Assembly (NCBI RefSeq): GCF_028289705.1
Contig: NZ_JANQOI010000184.1
Span: 1-52,442, forward strand
Length of the DNA: 52,442 nt
Reading direction: 5' to 3'
DNA from: Pelagibius sp.
GTDB taxonomy: Bacteria > Pseudomonadota > Alphaproteobacteria > Kiloniellales > Kiloniellaceae
This document shows, one piece after another, positions 34,846-43,051 of this stretch; position 1 is the first letter of the stretch; the number at the start of each line of letters is the position of its first letter. Made by a program: the position numbers and the translations under genes. Below the pieces are notes generated by a model. It did no database searches, was not told the DNA's origin, and saw only the letters and a program-made list of their open reading frames with translations.

Positions 34846-35169
34846 TTAGCCGTTGTCCTGCTCTCCGCCTTCTTCGCCTGCGATGTAGCTGTCGAGGTCC
34901 CGGCTGTCGTGTGGCAGACCTTCGATCTGGATGGTTTCCCCTATTTGAGTGTAGAGGATCTGATGCCGGCCGGATGCATACAATCTGAGCCCCGGCCGGA
35001 GACGATCTTGCGACCGGCCGAGTTCGGGAAATTGCCGCAGGAGTTTGAAGCTCTGTTCGAGTTGCTGATGGTAGAGATCAGCCTGTGCCAAGCCGAAGGT
35101 GTCAAGCGTGTAGAGGTAGATATCGCGGAGCTCGTTCCTGACCCTATGGGTTAAGATCAGCTTCTTCAT
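34846..35169 (-). CDS. parE: RelE/ParE-family toxin
   Basis: The 107-residue basic protein has the ParE fold. Its helical N-terminus (VRNELRDIYLYTLDTFG), then FPELGRSQDRLRPGLRLYASGRHQ and the strand ILYTQIGETIQIEGLPHDSRD are typical of ParE/RelE_StbE toxins. ParE toxins usually poison gyrase, RelE toxins cut mRNA; the family pattern here favours ParE. It overlaps the antitoxin gene by 26 bp and lies after it, the normal order. The symbol is by family only. Confidence 0.82.
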   Translation of the reverse strand: MKKLILTHRVRNELRDIYLYTLDTFGLAQADLYHQQLEQSFKLLRQFPELGRSQDRLRPGLRLYASGRHQILYTQIGETIQIEGLPHDSRDLDSYIAGEEGGEQDNG

Positions 35170-35371
35170 GAGCCTCCGCGCGGATGGACCTAAAAAACGC
35201 TGTGATCTCTTCTTCCGACTCCAGGCTGATGGTCTGCCCGGATGCAATCTGGCTCGAGCCCTGCTCGAGGTAGGATTTCAGCCAGGCCCGCTTCTCGTCC
35301 AGTGACAGCCGGTCAAACTCCGCATCCGGGATGGCGGCACTCTTGAGCCTGGCTGTTGTCGTCTCCGTCAT
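35144..35371 (-). CDS. parD: ParD-like antitoxin
   Basis: The 75-residue acidic protein comes directly before and overlaps the ParE-type toxin gene. The N-terminal half is polar and may form the dimer/DNA-binding part. The C-terminal half (IASGQTISLESEEEITAFF and an acidic helix) would wrap the toxin. AAGGAGAT lies 6 bases before the ATG at 35371, a strong site; a longer frame upstream is not needed. Such antitoxins normally repress their own operon. Confidence 0.75.
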   Translation of the reverse strand: MTETTTARLKSAAIPDAEFDRLSLDEKRAWLKSYLEQGSSQIASGQTISLESEEEITAFFRSIRAEAHEEADLNP

Positions 35372-35436
35372 AAGCAGATCTCCTTCCAGTAAGCATAGCA
35401 AATCCAACCCCGTTTCAAACCCTCACTATCTCGCTG

Positions 35437-35458
35437 GGGAAACGGAAACCGCTCTAGC
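35437..35458. repeat. Short repeat-like fragment upstream of parD
   Basis: On the minus strand this reads CTAGAGCGGTTTCCGTTTCCC, a sequence type often found in alphaproteobacterial intergenic repeats and similar in style to the units at 29541 and 50183. Only about 20 bp are recognisable. It is in the gap between the 1320-aa protein stop and the antitoxin start. Confidence 0.4.
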
Positions 35459-35489
35459 AAATGTCGGCAACGTCGGCGCGCCTCCGGCC

Positions 35490-38400
35490 TTATTCGCCGA
35501 TCCGCGTCACTTCGACTTCGTGCAGGATCGTGGCGCCGTCCGGCAGGCGCTTCAGCCGCGCGGCGTTCTCCCGCAGGCTCGCCGCCGCGCCCGGATCGGC
35601 ATGGACGACGCCGATGCGGTAGACGTAGCCGATGTCGGCCGGACCGGGACGCCCATAGCTGAGATCCTGAACGGACCAGGACCCCCGGGCGCCCTCCCCC
35701 AGTCTGATCGGCCGCAGGTGATACCACCGCGGCAGCGGGCTGAAACTGAACAGCCAAAGCTCCGACCCGGCCTCCAGGCCATCGTAGGAGCCATAGGCCG
35801 CGGAACCGCGCCTGACGTCGGCCCCGTGGTCGGGGTATTCGATCACGGCGCGGGCCGTGGCGCCGGGTCGGGCGGGAACGATGGCCGCGCCGCCGCTCGT
35901 CTTGTTGTCTTCCAGGGTCTTGTTCGCCGCTTCTCCGGCGCCTTCGTTGATGAAAGCCTCATAGCGGTAGGCGCCGGCCATGACCGGACCGGGGTCCCAC
36001 TCGAAGAAGACCTGGGCGGCGTCCTGCGCCTCCAGGCGGCCCAGCGCGCAAGACGCCGTCTCGCCGACCACCACGCAAGGCACTCGGCGCAGGGGCTTCT
36101 CGCCGTCATCCAGGTTCGGAACGATGGCATAGGCGTCCTTCAGGTAGCGGACTCCCGTTTCCATGGCCTGTCGCGCGGTCACATCGAGGACGAGCTTCAG
36201 GCCCACGTTCTCCTGGGCGATGGTTCCGCCGTTCTCGACCCAGAGGTCGAAGGACTGCGGCGCACCTGCCTGCGCGTCGCGAACCGTTTGAGCGTTGAAG
36301 ACGCGGAGGTCGGCGAGCGTCTTTCCGGTCGCCTTGATCGCCGCTCCGCCCTTTAGCAGATTGTCCTTGGTCAGGGCCGCGTCGCCCCGCTCACCCAGCC
36401 CCTCGCTGACGGCAGCGGTGTAAACGTAAGAGCCGGCGTTCACCGCGCCGGAGGTCCACTCGAAAAGGATCGAGGCCGGGTTCCGCGGCGCGAGGCGGCC
36501 GAGGTCGCAGGTCGCCTCGTTCGCCGTCACACGGCAGGGAACCTGGCGGATGTCCGCCGGATCGTCCGGATCGGAGAGCAGCGCGGCCGCCCGCAAGAGG
36601 TGAGCGCTGTCGCTGGACCGGCTGCCGCTCTCGTCGAAAACGTCGACGCGCAGGGACAGTGCCGCATCCTCCGCCGGCCAGGTTCCCTTGTTGCCGACTT
36701 CGATCTGCATCACTTCAGGAATGCCGGGTTCGGCTTCGTAGGCCGGGATGTACTCGGCGACGAAGAGGTCCGCGAGACGCGGCGCGACACGGTAGCGTTC
36801 GGAGCCGCGATCGTTCGCCGTCGAGGCATAGGGAAAGCTGTGGCCCGGTACTTCCAGTGTCCAGGCCAGCCCCAGCCTTGCGCCCACCGCCGCTTCGGGG
36901 ACCGGGCTGAGGACGACCGCGACCGTCGCCGGCTCCGCCGAGGAGAAAGCGCCCAGCTCGCAGATCGTGAGGCCGGACTGGGCATTCACGGCCTTGCAGC
37001 CGTCGATCCGGTCGATGACAAAGCCCTCATGGCCCGCATTTAGGGCCTCGAGTTTGAGTGTGGCGCTGCCGATGCGGTCGCGCCCGCGATTCTTGACCTC
37101 GAAGCGGGCGGAAATCTCCTGGCCCGGGCCGACGGCGGCGGCCGGCGGCGGCGAGAAAGCCGCGGTGAGCACGGGATCGACGTCGACGCCGGTCTCATAG
37201 AAATGCTCCAGCTGCGATCCATCGTGACTTATGGAAGCCTCCGCCATGAAGCGGCGCCCGTATGTAAAGGTGGCGTCGACCTCGACGGTATCGCCGGGCC
37301 CCAGATCGCCAATCACACAGTCCGCCATCCGCCGGTCAGTCACCTTCGGCCGGCCACAGGGCACCGCTTCGCCCGAAGGCAAGGCGACCGAGGCCACTTC
37401 CCCCGTCCGCGTGAAGAACGAGAGCTCCAGGTCTTCGACGCTGCCGCCTTCGGCGCTGTTGCGGATCGCGTAGCGCAGGGTGATCTCGCCGCCTTCGTGG
37501 AGCGGCAGCCTGGGGTCGGTGCTGTAGCCGTAGGGCTCCGGCGTCGTGCTGACGAGTCTCAGGCCCAGGATGGGCCCGACGATCTCCGCCGTGCGGGCGT
37601 CCGTCGCCTCGATCTTGTCGCCCTCCCCCTGCGTGGCGGCCGCGAGGGCCGTCACCGTCACCGGGCCGGTCCTTTGCGGGGTAAACTCGAACACGATGGC
37701 GCGTTCCTCGCCCGGCTCCAGGTAGGTCCTGCCAGCCTCGCTGCGGTCGGCGTAGCCGAGCGGGCAGTGGGCGGAAACAGACCGCAGATCGCAGACGATG
37801 TCGAAGAAGGCGGCATCCTCGTCCTTGCGCGGGAAGGCGGGCTCGGCCTTGAGCGCATTTGCCTCCGCCACGGCCGCCCCGGAGAGTTCGATCTTGAGCC
37901 TGGGATTGAACAGCCGAGCCTCGGTCTCGTTCGTCACCGTCACCACGAGGTCCATCGGCTCCTTGGTGAAGCCCTGACCACTCCCAGCAATGTTCTCCAA
38001 GGGCGACATCTCGAGGCTGAGGACAACGCCGGGGTCGGTCTCCGCCACCTCCTGCGGTGCATCGCCTGCGCTGTTCAGCGCCTCCACCGCGTCGATATCG
38101 GCCCCCGGGCGCGCGCCTTCGCAGAAGCTCTTCGCGTCGGTGATGCGCACGAAGCGAAAGATCTCGTCTCCGGCGGCGATCGCCGACAGATCGAAGCTGC
38201 TGTTGCCGCCCTCCGCGCGCCCCAGCTTCTGCCACTCGGCGCCGTCGACCGAGACCTCGACGCTGTAGGCCTCCCTGTCTCCCGGCTCGAAGATCCGCAG
38301 ATCGGCGCCCGGGCCGTCGACCAGATCGTTGTCGCTGAACATCACGGTGAGCTGCCCGCCGCAGCCCAGCGTCATGAGTCCGGGGTCCCTGTGGCTGCCG

Positions 38401-39452
38401 GTGTAGTCGGGCGCTCCCAGGGCGAAGCTTGGCCTGGAGGGGCCCTCGCTGGACCGCGGACTGCCGAAGGCCCAGCCGATGACCTCGTCGGCGTAGGGGT
38501 CGGGCCCCTCGGCATCGTCGCACTGCGCGGCCGACGCCGGCACCGCGTTGGCTTCTCCAATCCGCTGCCCGTCAACACGGCCCAGCGACAGCGGTTTGTT
38601 GTTCGGCTGACTGACCGTGCCGGTGTAGGCATCCTTGCGCTGCCGGACCATCGTCAGGTGCGTCTCAAAATCGTCGTGCAGGAGAAACTCGAGCTCGCTG
38701 GCATTGATGCGCAGAATCTCGGCATATTCGGGGCCGCGCCTGCCGAATCGGATGCCGTAGTCGTTGCAGGATCGAACGACCTCGAAGTACCACTCCCAAA
38801 CGTCGGTGGTTTGGTTATAGCTCGACACACCGGACCACTTGCCGAGCCAACTGTCCGCCGGTTGGAAAGCAGCACGATCCGCAGGGACTCCTGCCGGGGT
38901 GGCATCCGTGCCACTGCCCAGCACCTCGACCGCGTCGATGTCGGCGCCGGCCCAGTCGCCGCTGCAGAGCTCGCCCAGATCGGTGATGCGCAGGTAGCGG
39001 TAGGCCCGGTCGCTCGGCGCACCTTCGGCGATGTCGAACTCCGCCGTCCCGCCTTGGGAGACGCCGACGGCATACCAGGTTTCCAGGTCGCTCGAGATCT
39101 CAATGCTGTGGTCCTCGAACGACCGAGCCGAGGTGGCGCCGATCTCGTAAGTCCGCAGATCGGGGCCCTCGCGGTCCACCACGCCGTCCCCGGCCAGGCG
39201 CAGGACAATACTGCCGCGGCAGCCCAGGGTGACGAAGGTGGGGACGCTGTCGTCGTCGACGTAGTCCGGCGGGCCCAGGGCGCTGGCGGGATCGAAGCCA
39301 CCCTTTATGGGTCCGGGGGACCCCAGGGAAAACTCAACCACCTCTACCGCGAAGGTGCTTCCTGTTGGGCCCGATTGGTTGTGGTTGTCCGCCTCTGCGG
39401 CTGTCGCCGCCAGAATGAGAGCACTGGCCAGCACCGCTGGTGACCTGAACAT
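35490..39452 (-). CDS. Very large secreted repeat protein (1320 aa) with two discoidin-like domains and CARDB/DUF11-like repeats
   Basis: The 1320-residue protein starts with a signal peptide (about 1-21, MFRSPAVLAS...AEA). Two related domains lie at about 36-178 and 323-460; each has a LG-x-PDY start, TLGC-GG/RG, L-VDGPGADLR-type centre, a strand block E-S-DG-W, and a closing R(I/V)TD...GADIDAVE. This is the form seen in OmpA-type and other surface proteins. From about 475 to 1200 a series of beta-sandwich repeats follows, each with C-x-(V)...A-x-C-x-LG-x-L, as in CARDB/DUF11-like modules. The last 115 residues form a separate domain (WLFSFSPLPRWYHLRP, then IGVVHADP). The start has GGGGGAAGG upstream. 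It likely acts outside the cell in adhesion, matrix or sensing; no catalytic motif was found. Confidence 0.82.
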   Translation of the reverse strand: MFRSPAVLASALILAATAAEADNHNQSGPTGSTFAVEVVEFSLGSPGPIKGGFDPASALGPPDYVDDDSVPTFVTLGCRGSIVLRLAGDGVVDREGPDLRTYEIGATSARSFEDHSIEISSDLETWYAVGVSQGGTAEFDIAEGAPSDRAYRYLRITDLGELCSGDWAGADIDAVEVLGSGTDATPAGVPADRAAFQPADSWLGKWSGVSSYNQTTDVWEWYFEVVRSCNDYGIRFGRRGPEYAEILRINASELEFLLHDDFETHLTMVRQRKDAYTGTVSQPNNKPLSLGRVDGQRIGEANAVPASAAQCDDAEGPDPYADEVIGWAFGSPRSSEGPSRPSFALGAPDYTGSHRDPGLMTLGCGGQLTVMFSDNDLVDGPGADLRIFEPGDREAYSVEVSVDGAEWQKLGRAEGGNSSFDLSAIAAGDEIFRFVRITDAKSFCEGARPGADIDAVEALNSAGDAPQEVAETDPGVVLSLEMSPLENIAGSGQGFTKEPMDLVVTVTNETEARLFNPRLKIELSGAAVAEANALKAEPAFPRKDEDAAFFDIVCDLRSVSAHCPLGYADRSEAGRTYLEPGEERAIVFEFTPQRTGPVTVTALAAATQGEGDKIEATDARTAEIVGPILGLRLVSTTPEPYGYSTDPRLPLHEGGEITLRYAIRNSAEGGSVEDLELSFFTRTGEVASVALPSGEAVPCGRPKVTDRRMADCVIGDLGPGDTVEVDATFTYGRRFMAEASISHDGSQLEHFYETGVDVDPVLTAAFSPPPAAAVGPGQEISARFEVKNRGRDRIGSATLKLEALNAGHEGFVIDRIDGCKAVNAQSGLTICELGAFSSAEPATVAVVLSPVPEAAVGARLGLAWTLEVPGHSFPYASTANDRGSERYRVAPRLADLFVAEYIPAYEAEPGIPEVMQIEVGNKGTWPAEDAALSLRVDVFDESGSRSSDSAHLLRAAALLSDPDDPADIRQVPCRVTANEATCDLGRLAPRNPASILFEWTSGAVNAGSYVYTAAVSEGLGERGDAALTKDNLLKGGAAIKATGKTLADLRVFNAQTVRDAQAGAPQSFDLWVENGGTIAQENVGLKLVLDVTARQAMETGVRYLKDAYAIVPNLDDGEKPLRRVPCVVVGETASCALGRLEAQDAAQVFFEWDPGPVMAGAYRYEAFINEGAGEAANKTLEDNKTSGGAAIVPARPGATARAVIEYPDHGADVRRGSAAYGSYDGLEAGSELWLFSFSPLPRWYHLRPIRLGEGARGSWSVQDLSYGRPGPADIGYVYRIGVVHADPGAAASLRENAARLKRLPDGATILHEVEVTRIGE

Positions 39453-39595
39453 TCGGCCTTCCCCCTTCCTGGCGAGGCCGGCGCGGCGTGACCGCCCCGC
39501 AGACCAGCCTCCTCCCTTTGCTGAGTCCAAATGAGGCTCTGGCGAGCCCAATTAGACGCGATCTCCGGGTTTTGGGCAAATCGGCCGCTGGGCCG

Positions 39596-40978
39596 TCAGT
39601 CCGGCAGTGGCAGGTCCAGGGACTGGAGGACGTCGGTCTGGCGCTGCTCCAGCGCGTCGACGTCGAAGCCGCTGATCAGGTCGTGGAACATCTGGTGCCA
39701 GTTGATCTCGGCGTCCAGGTGCATGAAGACCGAGCCAAGGCCGACGGCGGCGCGGTCCATCAGCACGAACTCCCGTGGCGGCCGGACGCCGCCGAGGCGG
39801 CGCAGTTCCTGGTGCACCTCGCCGGCCACCTTGGCGCCGTAGAGGCTTTCCTTGTCGCCCATGATCTTCTGCGGCTTGTCCTCCAGCAGCGGCGCGTAGA
39901 GGAAGGCCGCCCAGAGGTTCAGGGCCGCCAGCAGCTCCTTGCTGAGATCCTGGAAGCCCCAGGTGCGGTAGGCGTGTACTGCCAGGTCGGGGTCGTCCCG
40001 CTCCAGCGCAAAGTAGAGGTCGATCACGCCCTTGACGAACTTCGGCTGGAAGACGCGGATACAGCCGAAGTCCAGCAGGTTCACCGTGCCGTCCTCGCGG
40101 ATGGTGTAGTTGCCCAGGTGCGGATCGCCGTGGATGATGCCGTAGTAGTAGAAGGGCACGTACCAGGCGCGGAACATGTTCATGGCCACCGCGTTGCGCT
40201 GCTCGACGTCGTCGCAGCCCTTGACGAAGTCCAGCAGCGGCTTGCCCTCCAGCCAGGTCATGGTGAGCAGGCGCTGGGTGGAGAGCTCCGGCAAGAGGTC
40301 GGCCACGTGCACGCCCTTCTCCGCCGCCAGCATGCGCTGGTAGAGCTCCATGTGGCGGCCTTCGCGGGCGTAGTCCAGTTCCTCGCGCAGCCGCTCCGAA
40401 AGCTCGTGGTAGATGTTCGAGGGGTCGATGGCGCGGTCGTAACGGCGGTAGATGCCGAAGAGGATCTTGAGCTGGCGCAGGTCGGCCTCCACCGCCGAAA
40501 GCATGTCCGGATATTGGAGCTTGCAGGCCAGCGCGCGCCCGTCGGGGGCCACCGCGCGGTGCACCTGGCCCAGAGAGGCGGCGGCCGCCGCCTCGTGCTC
40601 GAAGGACTTGAACTTCTTCTGCCAGGCTGCGCCCAGTTCGCTGCGCATGCGGCGCTTGACGAAGGGCCAGCCCATGGAGGGGGCGTTGGACTGGAGTTGG
40701 CGCAGCTCCTCGGCATACTCGCGCGGCAGGGCATCGGGGATGGTGGCGAGGATCTGCGCGGCCTTCATGAGCGGGCCCTTGAGCCCGCCCAGCGCCGCCT
40801 TCAGCTCCGCCGAATGGCGCCCCCGGTCGAGGTCGAGACCCAGGTAGCGCGCGCCCACCACCTGCGCCGCCAGCCCGCCCACGGAGGTGCCGACCCGCGC
40901 GTAGCGGCGCATCCGGCCGGAAAGGCGCGACGACTCAGATTCGTTAAGCTCTTGGTTTTCGCCGTCAATCTCCGACAT
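39596..40978 (-). CDS. ABC1/UbiB-family atypical protein kinase
   Basis: The 460-residue protein belongs to the ABC1/AarF/UbiB/ADCK family. Features are KAAQ at 72-75, where the family KxGQ motif normally stands, the Ala-rich loop AAAASLGQVHRA at 131-142, the ATP-site Lys153, HGDPHLGN at 283-290 and DFG at 303-305. All key catalytic residues except the Gly of KxGQ are present; the change to Ala may be a subgroup trait. UbiB members assist ubiquinone synthesis, but this one lacks the C-terminal membrane segments of true UbiB. It begins 96 bp after pepF and points the same way. Confidence 0.88.
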   Translation of the reverse strand: MSEIDGENQELNESESSRLSGRMRRYARVGTSVGGLAAQVVGARYLGLDLDRGRHSAELKAALGGLKGPLMKAAQILATIPDALPREYAEELRQLQSNAPSMGWPFVKRRMRSELGAAWQKKFKSFEHEAAAAASLGQVHRAVAPDGRALACKLQYPDMLSAVEADLRQLKILFGIYRRYDRAIDPSNIYHELSERLREELDYAREGRHMELYQRMLAAEKGVHVADLLPELSTQRLLTMTWLEGKPLLDFVKGCDDVEQRNAVAMNMFRAWYVPFYYYGIIHGDPHLGNYTIREDGTVNLLDFGCIRVFQPKFVKGVIDLYFALERDDPDLAVHAYRTWGFQDLSKELLAALNLWAAFLYAPLLEDKPQKIMGDKESLYGAKVAGEVHQELRRLGGVRPPREFVLMDRAAVGLGSVFMHLDAEINWHQMFHDLISGFDVDALEQRQTDVLQSLDLPLPD

Positions 40979-41074
40979 GGGTAGAACTTGGGCCCGCGGG
41001 TGGCGGATGTCCAGTGATAGCCGTCCGACCAGCGCGATTCCAGGCCTCCGAAGAACGGCCCCGGACGCGCCGCC

Positions 41075-42904
41075 TCAGTCCATGGCTTCCAGTTCGTCGA
41101 TGAAGCTCTCGATGAGCGACAGGCCCCGCGCCCAGAAGGCAGGGTCGGAGGCATCCAGCCCGAAGGGCGCCAGCAGCTCGCGGTGCCGCTTGCTGCCGCC
41201 GGCACCGAGCATCTCCAGGTACTTCTCGGCGAAGCCCGCCTCGGCCCCCTGATAGACCGCATAGAGAGAGTTCACCAGACAGTCCCCGAAGGCATAGGCA
41301 TAGACATAGAAGGGGACATGGACGAAATGCGGGATGTAGGCCCAGAAGTGGCGGTAGTCCTCGTCGAAGGCGATCGCCGGGCCGAGGCTCGCCGACTGGG
41401 TTTCCAGCCAGATCTCGCCCAGGCGCTCCGGCAGCAGTTCGCCGCCGCGGCGTTCGTCATGGACCCGGGTCTCGAAGGCATGCATGGCGATCTGGCGGAC
41501 CACCGTGTTGAGCATGTCCTCCACCTTGGAGGCCAGCATGATTTTGCGCCGCCGCGGATCGCTCTCCGCCTTCAGCATCGACTGAAAGGTCAGCATCTCG
41601 CCGAAGACCGAGGCGGTTTCCGCCAAGGTCAGCGGCGTCTCCGCCATCAGGTGGCCCTGCGGCCCAGCCAGGACCTGATGCACGCCGTGGCCCAGTTCGT
41701 GGGCCAAGGTCATGACGTCGCGGGTGCGCCCCTGATAGTTCAGCAGCAGATAGGGATGGGCGCTGGGCACCGTGGGATGGGCGAAAGCGCCCGGTGCCTT
41801 GCCGGGGCGCACCGGCGCGTCGATCCAGGACTGGTCGAAGAAGCGCTTGCCGATGGCCGCCAGCGCCGGCGAGAACTCGGCATAGGCGGAGAGCACGAGC
41901 TGGCGGGCGTCCTGCCAGGGAATCAGCCGGTCGTCGTCGTCGGGCAGCGGTGCGTTGCGGTCCCAATAGGGCAGGGTTTCGACGCCGAACCACTTGGCCT
42001 TCAGGGCATAGTAGCGGTGGGAGAGCTGGGGATAGGCATCCTGGACCGTGCCGACCAGCGCATCGACCACCTCGTCCTCGACGAAGTTGGCGAGGTTGCG
42101 CGAGGAAACCGGGCGGGGAAAGTCGCGCCAGCCGTCCTCGATTTCCTTGTCCTTGATCAGCGTGTTGGTGATCAGGGCGAAGATACGGATGTTGTCGCCC
42201 AACACGTGGCCCAGGGACTTGGCCGCCTCGCGCCGGGCCGCGGGGTCGCGGTCGGTCAGACGGTTGATCACCTCGGCGGAGGTCAGGGTCTCGCCGCGAA
42301 AGGGGAACCGCAGCGCCGCCATGGTTTCGTCGAACAGCCGTGTCCAGGCCGCCCGTCCCGCCACGTACTTCTCGTGCAGCAGGCGTTCGATCTCGTCGGA
42401 AAGCTGATGGGGCCGCATGGCGCGCAGGTCGCGCAGCCAGGGTTCATAGCGGGCAAGGGCCGGTGCCTTCAACTGTGCGTCCAAGGCCGCATCGTCGAGC
42501 CGGTTCAGCTCCAGGGTAAAGAACAGCAGGTTGCTGGAAATCGCCGTCGAGCGTTCCTGCATGCTCTGAAAGAAGCGCGCCACCTCCGGATCGCTCATGT
42601 CCCCGGAGTAGACGAGCTGCGCGTAACTCAGGATGCGGCCGAGGGACTCCTGGATCTCCTCGAAGCGCGCAATGGCCGCCCCCAGCTCTTCGCCGCTCAG
42701 CGCCGCCAGCTTGCCGGCATAGTCCTTGCGAAAGGCCGTGGCCCGTTCGTCGCTGCGCGCCAGATCCTGCTTCAGGCAGTCCGAGTCCTGGCCGGGATAG
42801 AGGTCGCTCAGGTCCCAGGCCGGAAGCTCGCCCAGGGCCTTGTCGACTACGGGTTTTGCGTCCAATTCGTCACCTCTTACAGCAACTTCGAATGAAAGGG
42901 TCAC
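41075..42904 (-). CDS. pepF: M3-family oligoendopeptidase F-type metallopeptidase
   Basis: The 609-residue zinc peptidase has the active-site motif HELGH at residues 402-406, in MTLAHELGHGVHQ, and a downstream zinc ligand Glu in TASVFGEML. The rest resembles PepF/M3B peptidases, which cut short peptides in the cytoplasm. The GTG at 42904 is the furthest upstream start and lies within a palindrome; a start at a TTG 13 codons later, preceded by AGAGGTGA, cannot be excluded. It is divergent from the acyl-CoA synthetase gene. Confidence 0.92.
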   Translation of the reverse strand: MTLSFEVAVRGDELDAKPVVDKALGELPAWDLSDLYPGQDSDCLKQDLARSDERATAFRKDYAGKLAALSGEELGAAIARFEEIQESLGRILSYAQLVYSGDMSDPEVARFFQSMQERSTAISSNLLFFTLELNRLDDAALDAQLKAPALARYEPWLRDLRAMRPHQLSDEIERLLHEKYVAGRAAWTRLFDETMAALRFPFRGETLTSAEVINRLTDRDPAARREAAKSLGHVLGDNIRIFALITNTLIKDKEIEDGWRDFPRPVSSRNLANFVEDEVVDALVGTVQDAYPQLSHRYYALKAKWFGVETLPYWDRNAPLPDDDDRLIPWQDARQLVLSAYAEFSPALAAIGKRFFDQSWIDAPVRPGKAPGAFAHPTVPSAHPYLLLNYQGRTRDVMTLAHELGHGVHQVLAGPQGHLMAETPLTLAETASVFGEMLTFQSMLKAESDPRRRKIMLASKVEDMLNTVVRQIAMHAFETRVHDERRGGELLPERLGEIWLETQSASLGPAIAFDEDYRHFWAYIPHFVHVPFYVYAYAFGDCLVNSLYAVYQGAEAGFAEKYLEMLGAGGSKRHRELLAPFGLDASDPAFWARGLSLIESFIDELEAMD

Positions 42905-42923
42905 GACAACAGCTTGACCCTTT
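42895..42923. promoter_or_regulatory. Perfect 9-bp inverted repeat in the pepF/acyl-CoA synthetase divergent region
   Basis: AAAGGGTCA (42895-42903) and TGACCCTTT (42915-42923) are a perfect inverted repeat with 11-bp spacing, overlapping the pepF GTG start and 130 bp upstream of the acyl-CoA synthetase ATG. A second small palindrome, TTTGCG-N8-CGCAAA, follows at 42921-42940 and encloses TATAGT. This could be an operator for either gene. Confidence 0.5.
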
Positions 42924-43051
42924 GCGATATAGTCCGCAAATACAGGGGAACCAAGCGTAAAGCCGCCGGGGCCCGGATGGAGCCACCCTCCACCCTAACG
43001 ATAGCGGCGGGGGATTGGCAGGGGCAAGCGAACGTCCCCAAGGGAGGATGC

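Noticed and set aside
37203-39443. 746-codon plus-strand frame opposite the large secreted protein
   Set aside because: It mirrors the codon bias of the minus-strand gene; no signal, fold motif or ribosome-binding site. The minus-strand frame has signal peptide and repeats.
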